The notes under the pieces are model-generated. The model ran no database searches. It was given only the letters and a program-made list of their open reading frames with translations, and was not told the origin of the DNA. Positions 24,882 through 32,513 of a DNA stretch of 64,000 nucleotides are shown here, one piece after another. The translations under genes and the position numbers were made by a program. This stretch comes from Bog-756 sp050011635. GTDB lineage: Bacteria > Actinomycetota > Acidimicrobiia > Acidimicrobiales > RAAP-2. Numbering within the stretch: the first letter of the stretch is position 1; each line of letters begins with the position of its first letter. The DNA lies in assembly GCA_050011635.1 (NCBI GenBank), contig JBEKIU010000002.1, positions 6,251 through 70,250 of the forward strand, given 5' to 3'.

Positions 24882-25235
24882 CAGCGCAGCGCATGATGTG
24901 TTGCTCCACCTAAGGACATGGTTCCGCTCGCTTCATCGCCGCCTCCCGGCTACGTGCCGTGGCTCTCTGTCCTGGCTCCCGAGGTCAATCCGACCGCTGG
25001 TAAATGTAGAGACGAGTGGCAGCGCCCCGGCGTTACAGCGACAGGTTTGTCCGGGTGCCAACGCGGCGCCACCAGTCTCGTCCTCGGCGTGGGGCCGGTT
25101 CGGCCCAGGCCTGGTCACGCGACCGGACGACACGCACGGCGCCCGCACGCATCCGCAGCGTGGTCGACCGGATCCCGCCCTGACGAGGTATTCGTCCGAC
25201 GTCGCCACCCTCGGCGCCACCGAGGGTGGCTTCGG
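24882..25235. other. Gap without a supported gene
   Basis: About 354 bp between two minus-strand genes. Open frames here lack a ribosome site or family resemblance. The only structure seen is the strong hairpin at its right end (25204-25230). Confidence 0.4.
25204..25230 (-). terminator. Strong GC hairpin after the membrane protein gene
   Basis: Perfect 11-bp stem (GCCACCCTCGG with CCGAGGGTGGC) around a 5-nt loop, 5 bp beyond the stop of the minus-strand gene ending at 25236. There is no T-tract, as is common for GC-rich actinobacterial terminators. Confidence 0.6.
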
Positions 25236-25892
25236 CTACTTCAGGATGTTGACGGCTCTGGCAATGACAAGTCCCACGACGACGAGGCATGCGGTGGCCT
25301 GGACGGCCATCGCCAGCTTCGCCCACCGAGCCATGGGCATGACGTCGGTCGGGCTGAAGGCGGTGGCATCGGTGAAACCCAGGTACAGGTAGTCGAAGAA
25401 CTGAGGCCGCCATCCCGGCCGAGCAACATGGGGGTTGAGGTGCTCCGGAAAGGCGAAGTCCGGGTACTCGGGATCGCTTCGGGCTCTCATTTCCGGGCCG
25501 CCTCCGTCGAGCTCCCAATAGAGGAAGGAGAAGGTGATGATGATATACACCCACACCAACGAACCCACCCGAAGAAGCTGCGCGGGTGAATTGGTATCGG
25601 GTCCTCCCCTGATCAGGTCCACGACCAGCCTGACCGTTACGCCGGTCGCACCGGCGACCAGGATGACGACAAGAGCGATGGAGAATGCCCGTACAAGCGT
25701 CGATCGGCGATCGATCCGACCCGGGTCGGCGACGATCAGGGCCACCAACAGAAGTGCCTCGAGGGCCGGGACTATCCATATCGGTCCCAGGCTGAACCGC
25801 GATGGAAGCAGGATCGGAAGTGCCATGGCCACGATGAGGGTGACCGCCATCGGCCAGCGCTTCTCGCCCTGAGGTCCAGGATCCGCAGTCAT
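25236..25892 (-). CDS. Multi-pass membrane protein with channel-like pore segment (DUF1345-like)
   Basis: 218-aa integral membrane protein with about five hydrophobic helices. Seen: YLYLGFTDATAFSPTDVMPM followed by a hydrophobic helix AMAVQATACLVVVGLVIARA, a layout like the pore loop plus inner helix of a two-TM K+ channel but with TAFSPTD instead of TVGFGD. Such proteins are often annotated DUF1345. Located near a genuine K+ channel (26357). Ion selectivity cannot be predicted. Confidence 0.65.
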   Translation of the reverse strand: MTADPGPQGEKRWPMAVTLIVAMALPILLPSRFSLGPIWIVPALEALLLVALIVADPGRIDRRSTLVRAFSIALVVILVAGATGVTVRLVVDLIRGGPDTNSPAQLLRVGSLVWVYIIITFSFLYWELDGGGPEMRARSDPEYPDFAFPEHLNPHVARPGWRPQFFDYLYLGFTDATAFSPTDVMPMARWAKLAMAVQATACLVVVGLVIARAVNILK

Positions 25893-25931
25893 GGCTCGCC
25901 CGGGCCGGCGGATCGAGCTAGGACCGGCCGG

Positions 25932-26078
25932 TCACTGGTTTTCTGCGTTGTAGTCGGCAACCCACTCCTCGGGAACCCGCGACGGTACCTTCACGGCGGA
26001 CCGGGAGACCAGCTCGGGGAACACCCACAGGGCAGCGACGAAAAAAGAGAGAAGAAGAACAATCATCGCCAACAGCAC
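25932..26078 (-). CDS. Small single-pass membrane protein (48 aa)
   Basis: Translation starts at GTG 26078, 5 nt after a GGGAGG ribosome site; an ATG 12 nt later is further from it. One N-terminal transmembrane segment (AMIVLLLSFFVAALWVF) is followed by a charged tail PSRVPEEWVADYNAENQ. Divergent from the K+ channel, with a regulon-type palindrome at 26222 between them. Role unknown; perhaps a membrane-stress microprotein. Confidence 0.6.
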   Translation of the reverse strand: MLLAMIVLLLSFFVAALWVFPELVSRSAVKVPSRVPEEWVADYNAENQ

Positions 26079-26221
26079 GTCGGCCTCCCTGCAACGACCA
26101 CATGCGCCGGGATGTTCTCTCCGCGCTCGTTCATGGTGTCCTCCCACAGAGGCCGGGTTCAGCGCTTCACGGTGCGGCCGCGCTCCTGAATCAACTGTCC
26201 CACCGCGGGCTCCGACACTCG

Positions 26222-26238
26222 TCACCCTCCGCGGGTGA
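26222..26238. promoter_or_regulatory. Regulon palindrome, site 1 (TCACCC-N5-GGGTGA)
   Basis: Perfect palindrome TCACCC-TCCGC-GGGTGA between the divergent small membrane protein (start 26078) and K+ channel (start 26357). One of six such sites in the window, all intergenic. Confidence 0.6.
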
Positions 26239-26356
26239 TTCGGCTGGTCTTCCCATTGTCCAGTATGGAACGGTGCGTCGACCGAAGAGGAAATGGTGAA
26301 CCGGCCGGCGCTCCACCCGTGGCGGCCGCGACCCCGAGTCCCGTCCGGTTGTCCAC

Positions 26357-26893
26357 GTGGCTTCTGAGGATCTCGGCGATTTCGACCGGTCCCAGGTCGT
26401 CAAGACCGGCATCCGGGCCCTGATCACAGCGGCGCTGCTGGTCTTCCTGTACTTCGTGCTGCCAGTCGAGAACCGCCCGCATCAATCCGTCGCCCTGCGT
26501 CTCGGGGTGGCTCTGGTCCTCTTCGTCGTCGTTCTGGCCAACGAGATCCGACTGATATCGGGTCACGATCGCCCGATGCTGCGGGCGGGCGTAGCCATGG
26601 CCACCATCATCCCGCTCTTCCTCATTCTGTTCGCTTGGATCTACCTGACCATGGCTCGCGCCTATCCGTCCGCATTCGGAGTGCCGCTCAGCCGCGTCTC
26701 AGCCCTCTACTTCACCGTTACCGTCTTCTCGACGGTGGGGTTTGGTGATATCACGCCGAAGACCGACGTGGCCCGGCTAGTGGTCACGGTCCAGATGCTC
26801 ACCGATCTCGCTGTCGTAGCGGTGGTGATCCGACTGATCCTCGGGGCGGCCGCCCGAGGGGTCGATCGCCTGAGGGAGTCCTCTTCCTCATAG
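26357..26893 (+). CDS. Potassium channel family protein (two-TM pore domain)
   Basis: 178-aa ion channel subunit. Seen: about four hydrophobic helices and the K+ selectivity filter in YFTVTVFSTVGFGDITPKTD, followed by an inner helix and a short charged tail without an RCK domain. It would conduct K+ across the cytoplasmic membrane. The GTG at 26357 is the assigned start; no clear ribosome site is seen. Lies downstream of palindrome site 1, suggesting stress-linked control. Confidence 0.88.
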   Translation: MASEDLGDFDRSQVVKTGIRALITAALLVFLYFVLPVENRPHQSVALRLGVALVLFVVVLANEIRLISGHDRPMLRAGVAMATIIPLFLILFAWIYLTMARAYPSAFGVPLSRVSALYFTVTVFSTVGFGDITPKTDVARLVVTVQMLTDLAVVAVVIRLILGAAARGVDRLRESSSS

Positions 26894-26971
26894 AGCCCGG
26901 CGGGCGTGTCGCGGCAGTGTCGCGGCAGGTGGCGCTGCGTCGTGGACCCCGAATCCCGGGTCGTCCTCGAA

Positions 26972-26988
26972 TCACCCGATCAGGATGA
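26972..26988. promoter_or_regulatory. Regulon palindrome, site 2 (TCACCC-N5-GGATGA)
   Basis: TCACCC-GATCA-GGATGA, 11 of 12 consensus positions, ending 71 bp before the DUF6325 start at 27060. Likely operator for the DUF6325-SHOCT pair. Confidence 0.55.
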
Positions 26989-27059
26989 CGAATTGGGCCG
27001 GAGGCGGCCGTAATCTCGAAGAACGAGATGGCGAACATGGGATCAGAGGATGGGATGAC

Positions 27060-27482
27060 ATGACCACAGGACCAGTCGAATACATCATCGTTGCCTTCCC
27101 CGGCAACAAGTTCACCGGTGAGATCGCCCCTGAGTTGATGGCCCTGGTCGAATCAGGGACGGTGCGGATCCTCGACCTGATCTTCATAGGCAAGGATGCC
27201 GACGGTTCGGTGGTCAGCTTCGAGATCGACGAGCTGGACGCACTGGCCGGGTTCGGGGAGCTGGACGCCGACGTCGGCGGCCTGATCAGTCCGGCGGACA
27301 TCGAATATGCCGCGTCAGCCCTCGAGCCGAACTCGTCGGCGGCGATGTTGATCTGGGAGGATGTGTGGGCGACACCCTTCGCCGAGGCCGTCCGCCGGTC
27401 CAACGGGGTCCTGCTCGAGGGTGCACGGATACCCCACGATCTTATCGCCCCGGCGCTGGCGGACCTGCCGTCAGCGGTCTGA
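27060..27482 (+). CDS. DUF6325 family protein
   Basis: 140-aa soluble protein matching the DUF6325 pattern: GPVEYIIVAFPGNKFTGEIA, VESGTVRILDLIFIGKDADG, and a C-terminal AAMLIWEDVWATPFAEAV. Often found next to SHOCT-domain proteins in actinobacteria, as here; biochemical role unknown. The ATG at 27060 is chosen at the start of homology; a longer in-frame start at 26985 would overlap palindrome site 2. Confidence 0.85.
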   Translation: MTTGPVEYIIVAFPGNKFTGEIAPELMALVESGTVRILDLIFIGKDADGSVVSFEIDELDALAGFGELDADVGGLISPADIEYAASALEPNSSAAMLIWEDVWATPFAEAVRRSNGVLLEGARIPHDLIAPALADLPSAV

Positions 27483-27507
27483 GCCACACCGAGACAGGAG
27501 ACATGAC

Positions 27508-27786
27508 ATGTTGAGAAGACGACCGATCGCACGCATGGCCGTGCGCACCACTGCCGTCGTCGGGACCGCCGCCGTGGTCGGAGGGCACATGGCCAACAAG
27601 CAGGCGGCCGCAGCCCAACAGCCACAATATGCGGAGCCGGCCCCGGCCCCCGCGCCGCCGCCGGCCCCCGCGCCAGCAGCGGCTCCTGATCCCATCGCGC
27701 AGCTCACCCAGCTGGCCGCGCTGAAGGATTCCGGTGCCCTGACCGAGGCGGAGTTCGAAGCGGAGAAGGCCAAGCTCCTCGGATAG
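27508..27786 (+). CDS. SHOCT-domain protein
   Basis: 92-aa protein: a basic N-terminus with one hydrophobic segment (VRTTAVVGTAAVVGG), a Pro/Ala-rich linker, and a C-terminal SHOCT domain (LTQLAALKDSGALTEAEFEA, EKAKLLG), a short domain thought to mediate oligomerisation or membrane association. The ATG at 27508 follows AGGAG by 8 nt. Same operon as DUF6325, 25 bp downstream. Confidence 0.85.
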   Translation: MLRRRPIARMAVRTTAVVGTAAVVGGHMANKQAAAAQQPQYAEPAPAPAPPPAPAPAAAPDPIAQLTQLAALKDSGALTEAEFEAEKAKLLG

Positions 27787-27800
27787 GGGGGCTCCGGGTT

Positions 27801-28967
27801 CTAGTCGGCGGGAGGTTGCTCGATCTCCTGTGCCGGTTTCGCCCAGCCCGCGGTGACGTCCCCGCCGCCTTCCTCGGTGACGCGGGCACCGAATCGCACC
27901 GCTGTCGGATGGGGTGAGATCTTTCCGGCCACGAGTGCCTCCCCCAGTCCGAAGTGGGTGGCCTGCTGGAGGAGACCCCAGGGGACGAAGGAGAAATTGG
28001 CTCCGAGATGGGCCAGGTCGGCTCCGAGTTCATCCGCATGAGCATCAGGTTGTCGCACCGGGACAGGACGTTCTCGTGGATTTTTTGGGGTCGCTGCGTG
28101 GAGACGAGCAGGTAGAGGCCGAACTTCCGCCCCTCTCCGGCGATCTGGACGGCACGCCGGGTCGCCAGTTCGATCACTCGATTGTCGGACCGCTGCGGGC
28201 AGATGTTGTGGGCTTCGCCGATGACGATGAGCACCGGCTCGTGCCGGCGACGAAGTTCCCAGAGCGTGTCGAGCACGCAGTCGGCCGCCACGGCCTGCTC
28301 CTCTGGTGAGTCGAAGGATCCAAGGTCCACCACCAGACAGCGCCACTGGCCATCGGCCAGAAGCTGGGGGAGGGAGCCACCGGCCCGCGTTCCCATATCT
28401 CCCAGTCGAGGACTCCGAGGTTGGACGCTCGCAGTCCGAGTTCCCGGGCGCCGGGAAGGTCCGAGGTGAGCAGATCGTCGATCCCGGTGATCAGCGGACG
28501 ACCTCGCTCGTCACGATCGAGGAATTGCGAGAATGCCGCATACTCTTCTCGGTCCGCGACCGGGTCGAAGTGGCGCCAGCGAGCTCGCCGATGTTCAGGG
28601 CGGCATGCGCCGGTCGGGATTCGTCGAGCCACCCCGCCATCTCCGGTGGCGTTGCCGGCCGTACCGGTAGAGAGTCGAACGGGCGTGCATCCGCCAGCAA
28701 CGAGCCCGTGCCCACGGCGGCCGATGCACCCGAAGATCGGATCCCGTGGGGATCGGGAGCTGAGGCTCCGGTGGCATCGAGACGGCCAAGCTCCAGCGTG
28801 AGGATTTGGCCAAGAACTGACGGAAGGCCGTCCCCCACGGTGACATAGCCACCGACCCGGAGCGTCAGGTCGTGGAGGGATGCCACGAAGGAGAACGACC
28901 GACCGTCGATCGAGGTGGCCGCGGCGGCAGAGGATCGGTCGTCGCCGTCCGTGGACTGGCCCGACAT
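27801..28967 (-). pseudogene. HerA-type (DUF87) ATP-binding protein, decayed
   Basis: Remains of a HerA-like hexameric ATPase split over three frames. The N-terminal barrel (VASLHDLTLRVGGYVTVGDG) starts at ATG 28967. Near 28560 the frame changes and the region that should hold Walker A is missing, jumping to FDPVADREEYAAF. A second shift near 28390 joins LDWEIWERG to GGSLPQLLADGQWRCLVVDL, then Walker-B-like LIVIGEAHNICP and VSTQRPQKIHENVLSRCDNL. A third shift near 28020 leads to LAHLGANFSFVPWGLLQQAT and the stop at 27801. Intact relatives couple ATP hydrolysis to DNA translocation; this copy cannot be functional as read, unless sequencing errors explain the shifts (they would not explain the missing Walker A). 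Confidence 0.72.
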
Positions 28968-30173
28968 CTACGAATCTGGCGAGCCCGAGGAACCGTCGAC
29001 GTCCGGGCCGCCTGGGGCAGCCATGACCGACGGGCTGGTGGGTGTGCGGTTCCCGCCGTAGAAGCCCACCAGTCCGATCAGCACCAAGGAGATCGCCACC
29101 ACGACCACCGCGACCAGGGTGGTGGGCTCGCTCCACACCACCAGGATCAACAGGGCCAGACCGAGGATGCCCCACTGCAGGCCCTTGCGGTGACGCACCA
29201 CGAACCTGTGCACGGGGTTGTCGGGCCGATCACGTCGGGACGCCCAGGCCCGGAAGCGTCGGTTGCCGGCCAACAGTGCAACCACGGCGATGAAGGCGGA
29301 CACGCCGAAGATGATGCGCAGTCCGAGTCGGAGCGTCGCTGTGACAGTGTCGATGACCGCCTGGTTGGCGGCCACCGACTGGTTCGGGCTCAGCCCCGAC
29401 AGGTACTGGTGGCGGGCCACGGCGATGACCACCAACACCCCGGCCATCGAAAGGGCCAGCCCGGTGGCGGCCCGGGCCAGACCTCGCCGCCGATTCCGGG
29501 CCAGGACGACCGAAGCAGCGAAACAGAGCAGGGCGATGATCGGGAGGACGATGGCCAGGTCGTTGAGGAGCTTTGTCACTTTTTGCACTTTGACCAGGTC
29601 TTCGGACTGGAACAGCACGAAATTGAGTCCTTTGACAGCGGGGACCTTGTTGAACACGGTGATTCCCTTGGCGTCCAGCTTCTGCTTGACGTTCGCCTCG
29701 ACCTGGCTGAGGTCGATGGTCACCTTGCCGTCCTTCGAGCTCACCGACCCTTCGCTCGACCCGGTCAGGACGGCCACCAGCTGCTTGTGGGAGGCCCGGT
29801 TGGCCGCCACCCACAACTCGGAGAACTGTTTGGACTGGACCGCCTTCAGAGCCAGATCGTTGATGACGTTCTCCATGCCCGAGGTGACCGGCGTGGCCAG
29901 AAATCCGGCCTTGGGCGGAAGGGCGTCCTTCACCCGGGTCTCGACATTGGTCCGGCTGATCAGATTCTGGCTGACCTGCCTGGCTATCTGGGTCTGGATG
30001 GCCGGATTGCTGGCCAGAGGAGCCACAGTCTTGACATAGGTGTCGGTGTTCAACAACTGATTGCGGGCGAAGACGGTGACGACCGAGAGCACCGAGAGGA
30101 TGCAGGCCAACACCACCAGTATCCACGACACAATGCGCTTCCATCGGGGGCCTTTTCCTTGATCCTTGCTCAC
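28968..30173 (-). CDS. Multi-pass membrane protein of unknown function (paralogue of 52871-54295)
   Basis: 401 aa. One N-terminal TM helix (IVSWILVVLACILSVLSVV), then about 185 mostly extracytoplasmic residues including LLNTDTYVKTVAPLASNPAI and RVKDALPPKAGFLATPVTSG, then five hydrophobic helices and a Gly/Pro/Ser-rich tail. The second copy in the window shares LNTDT, DALPPK.GF and the same topology. The GTG at 30173 is the start. Its stop abuts the HerA pseudogene start, and GAP-family gene 30232 precedes it, so the three were probably one operon. Confidence 0.75.
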   Translation of the reverse strand: MSKDQGKGPRWKRIVSWILVVLACILSVLSVVTVFARNQLLNTDTYVKTVAPLASNPAIQTQIARQVSQNLISRTNVETRVKDALPPKAGFLATPVTSGMENVINDLALKAVQSKQFSELWVAANRASHKQLVAVLTGSSEGSVSSKDGKVTIDLSQVEANVKQKLDAKGITVFNKVPAVKGLNFVLFQSEDLVKVQKVTKLLNDLAIVLPIIALLCFAASVVLARNRRRGLARAATGLALSMAGVLVVIAVARHQYLSGLSPNQSVAANQAVIDTVTATLRLGLRIIFGVSAFIAVVALLAGNRRFRAWASRRDRPDNPVHRFVVRHRKGLQWGILGLALLILVVWSEPTTLVAVVVVAISLVLIGLVGFYGGNRTPTSPSVMAAPGGPDVDGSSGSPDS

Positions 30174-30231
30174 GGCGCTCCTGTCTCGCCGCTGAGAACG
30201 ACGCTGTCGGATTCGGGTTGATCGACGGCCA

Positions 30232-30885
30232 TCACGTGACGATCAGATAGATGCTCTTGCCCACCAGCCACAACCCGAGTACCAGCGACACCACGATGAT
30301 CACCTGGTCGGTGTGGGTGTCGATCCACGTTCTGGTCGAGGTCAACAGGGCCTGGCTCCTCTCGGGTCGGAAGCCGGCATAGATCTCGAGGACCAGGTAG
30401 ACCGCGGTGGAGACTAGGCAGAACAGGAACAGTGCGATATAGCTCTGCCACGACGACAGTTTCGCCTCCGTGATGGTGGCGACGCCGACGGCAACCAGAC
30501 CCCACGGCTGGGTCAGGGGGGCCAGGCCCATGGCGTACCAGGGCGACATGTTGTCGATGCCGGTCTGCCACTTGGGCGTCTTCTTCGGCTTCTTTGGCTT
30601 GCCCATCTTCCGCCATTGCCGACCGGCAATGACCAGGAGCGCCATACCGATGGCGATCTTCACGGCCAGCGCGGCCAGCGATGGGGCAGTGTTCGGTTGG
30701 GGCGGCTTGTTCCCGGTGACGAGAACCGTGCCCGCCACCACGATGGCCAGCGAGGCGAGCCATCCGAAGATGAACGCGGCCCCCTTCCGCACGCCGCCCT
30801 TGGACGCCAGTACGAGGAGGAACGCGGTCAGCGGAATGGGCTCGAGCGTGATGACCAGGCCGATGAGCACCAGGTCGAGGGTCAC
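30232..30885 (-). CDS. GAP-family (LysE-superfamily) membrane protein
   Basis: 217-aa integral membrane protein, Sap/GAP family, with six predicted helices. Seen: GLVITLEPIPLTAFLLVLAS, SPWYAMGLAPLTQPWGLVAV and GLWLVGKSIYLIVT. GAP proteins have been linked to export of glycopeptidolipid or other small molecules in mycobacteria; the substrate here is unknown. GTG start at 30885. A basic lysine-rich loop (KMGKPKKPKKTPKW) sits between helices 3 and 4. Same strand as and 58 bp before the 28968 membrane protein. Confidence 0.82.
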   Translation of the reverse strand: MTLDLVLIGLVITLEPIPLTAFLLVLASKGGVRKGAAFIFGWLASLAIVVAGTVLVTGNKPPQPNTAPSLAALAVKIAIGMALLVIAGRQWRKMGKPKKPKKTPKWQTGIDNMSPWYAMGLAPLTQPWGLVAVGVATITEAKLSSWQSYIALFLFCLVSTAVYLVLEIYAGFRPERSQALLTSTRTWIDTHTDQVIIVVSLVLGLWLVGKSIYLIVT

Positions 30886-30987
30886 GTCGACCCCGCTTGG
30901 ACTTCAGACGTGCTGGAGCTCGAATCGAGTGGTCGTGCCGCCGGACGCTGGCGCTCCGGTGGGTGCATCCCAGATTCAGGTCGGTCG

Positions 30988-31077
30988 CTAGTCATTGCTT
31001 TGGCGGAACTTGCGGATGAACACCACTACCAACAAGATGGCCATGGCTGCGAAGACGAATCCCCCTAGGTAGTACAT
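30988..31077 (-). CDS. Small single-pass membrane protein (29 aa)
   Basis: Short reading frame from ATG 31077 with AAAAGGAG 5-6 nt upstream. The product is one transmembrane helix, starting MYYLGGFVFAAMAILLVVVF and ending IRKFRQSND. The strong ribosome site and amphipathic tail support real translation. Lies between the GAP-family and flavodoxin genes. Function unknown. Confidence 0.55.
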   Translation of the reverse strand: MYYLGGFVFAAMAILLVVVFIRKFRQSND

Positions 31078-31170
31078 GGTTCTCCTTTTGTGGTTCGGCC
31101 GACGATACTGGCATCCCGTGTTGTCCGCCGGGGGACGAAGGCGTCGGTGGGCACGAGACGGGTCAACCGG

Positions 31171-31845
31171 TCAACTCGTGGAACTCGAGGTCGCGAGCCG
31201 GTCGGCCAAGGTGCCGGCGAACGCCCGGGCCTCGTCAAGGTGATAATCCCGCAGGTTCGTCGGGGGGATCTTCACGCCGTGGAACCGCTCTTTGTACTCG
31301 CCGCTTCCGAGGAAGCTCAACAGGGAGAACAGCGACCGGATCTGGCCGCCCTGGTACCGGAAGTGAATCCCGTCCACGTACTCCCCGCCGCGCTTCGTCC
31401 CCATTCTCCGTACCGTCTTGAGATTGTGCTTCCAATACCGCCGACAGCACACCGCACCTGTGAACGGCTTGCCCCGCAGGACCTGGTCGGCGGTATCCGA
31501 CTCCAGAAACGAGCGCATCGGGATGTCGGTCGAGAGCCACCAGGTGGGTGCGCCGAGGAGCACGAAGTCGTGCTCTCGTTCGACGACGATATCGGGAATG
31601 TCGATGGTTGCCGGTCGGTGGCGGAGCTCGGCGGGGATCATGGCCACGACTTCGAGAAACGGCTTCGGCATAGGGAATTGCTTGAAGCGCTTCTCGTAGC
31701 GTGGATCGGTGAACCCGATGCGGGCGAGGGTTGCCTCACAGCCGCGGCTGCGGAGTGCCTCGGCCATCGTCTCCATCACCTTCTCCGTCTGGTGTGTGTA
31801 GGAGTAATAGATCATCAGGACGGAGGGTTTCGTCGGGGAATCCAT
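31171..31845 (-). CDS. Flavodoxin-family protein
   Basis: 224-aa flavodoxin-fold protein. Seen: FMN phosphate-loop-like MIYYSYTHQTEKVMETMAEA at the N-terminus, DFVLLGAPTWWLSTDIPMRS (FMN-stacking aromatic region) and GKPFTGAVCCRRYWKHNLK. It probably binds FMN and acts as an NAD(P)H:quinone reductase or electron carrier. Starts 52 bp after the SHOCT membrane protein, likely in the same transcript. Confidence 0.82.
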   Translation of the reverse strand: MDSPTKPSVLMIYYSYTHQTEKVMETMAEALRSRGCEATLARIGFTDPRYEKRFKQFPMPKPFLEVVAMIPAELRHRPATIDIPDIVVEREHDFVLLGAPTWWLSTDIPMRSFLESDTADQVLRGKPFTGAVCCRRYWKHNLKTVRRMGTKRGGEYVDGIHFRYQGGQIRSLFSLLSFLGSGEYKERFHGVKIPPTNLRDYHLDEARAFAGTLADRLATSSSTS

Positions 31846-31897
31846 GTCGGTCCTCTCGTCGGGATGCTGCCGGAGGCGCTAGAGGAACCGTTCTTGC

Positions 31898-32293
31898 TCA
31901 GGCCAGGATCTTCTTCTTCTGGGCTTCGAACTCGGCATCGGTGATGACGCCCTGCTGCTTGAGGTCGGCCAGCTTGGCCAGTTCCTCTGTCGAGCTTGAC
32001 CCTCCGCCCGCCGTCTCCCTGACATAGGTGTCGAAGGCCTTCTGCTGCTGAGCGGATTGTGCCTCGGCGCGCTCGTGCATCTTGCCCCCGCGGGCGATCA
32101 GGTAGATGAAGATGCCGAGGAAGGGGAGAATGATGACGAACAGGACCCACAGCATCTTGGCGCCCCCACCCAGGTCGCGACTCCGGAATATGTCCGAGAA
32201 CACGATGATGAGAAGCCAGAACCAGATGAAGAAGACGAAGAGCCCCAGCATCGTCCCGAACAGGTCGGCGAGGGGGTAGGTGTAGGCGATCAT
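31898..32293 (-). CDS. PLDc_N/SHOCT membrane protein
   Basis: 131 aa: two TM helices at the N-terminus (LFVFFIWFWLLIIVFSDIF and MLWVLFVIILPFLGIFIYLI) of the PLDc_N type, a charged stretch HERAEAQSAQQQKAFDTYVR, and a C-terminal SHOCT domain LADLKQQGVITDAEFEAQKK. The ATG at 32293 has AGGA upstream. Preceded by regulon palindrome site 3 and followed by the flavodoxin gene. Confidence 0.85.
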   Translation of the reverse strand: MIAYTYPLADLFGTMLGLFVFFIWFWLLIIVFSDIFRSRDLGGGAKMLWVLFVIILPFLGIFIYLIARGGKMHERAEAQSAQQQKAFDTYVRETAGGGSSSTEELAKLADLKQQGVITDAEFEAQKKKILA

Positions 32294-32437
32294 CGGAGGT
32301 TCCTCCCGGGTTCGGTGAATGGTACGTGTCTGGCCCTCACGGCTGACCGTTCCCGATCTGTCATCATGAACGCCGTCAATGGTCAGTCCGTGCAAAGGCC
32401 TGCACGGGAATGCAATCATGAATGGGAGGGAACGGCA

Positions 32438-32454
32438 TCACCCTCGGGGGGTGA
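32438..32454. promoter_or_regulatory. Regulon palindrome, site 3 (TCACCC-N5-GGGTGA)
   Basis: Perfect arms TCACCC-TCGGG-GGGTGA, 144 bp upstream of the SHOCT membrane protein start (32293), in the gap after the LuxR gene. Confidence 0.6.
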
Positions 32455-32513
32455 CTTCGTTGGTCATCCACCAGCCGCTTCACCTCGAGGAGCCCGGACG
32501 TCGCCCCGCTGGC

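Noticed and set aside
24882..25235. Possible tRNA or small gene
   Set aside because: No cloverleaf or T-arm motif and no ribosome site were seen by eye.
28174..29175. 333-codon minus-strand frame as a real gene
   Set aside because: Only a segment near 28390-28555 matches HerA; the rest is frame-shifted shadow, so the locus is treated as one pseudogene.
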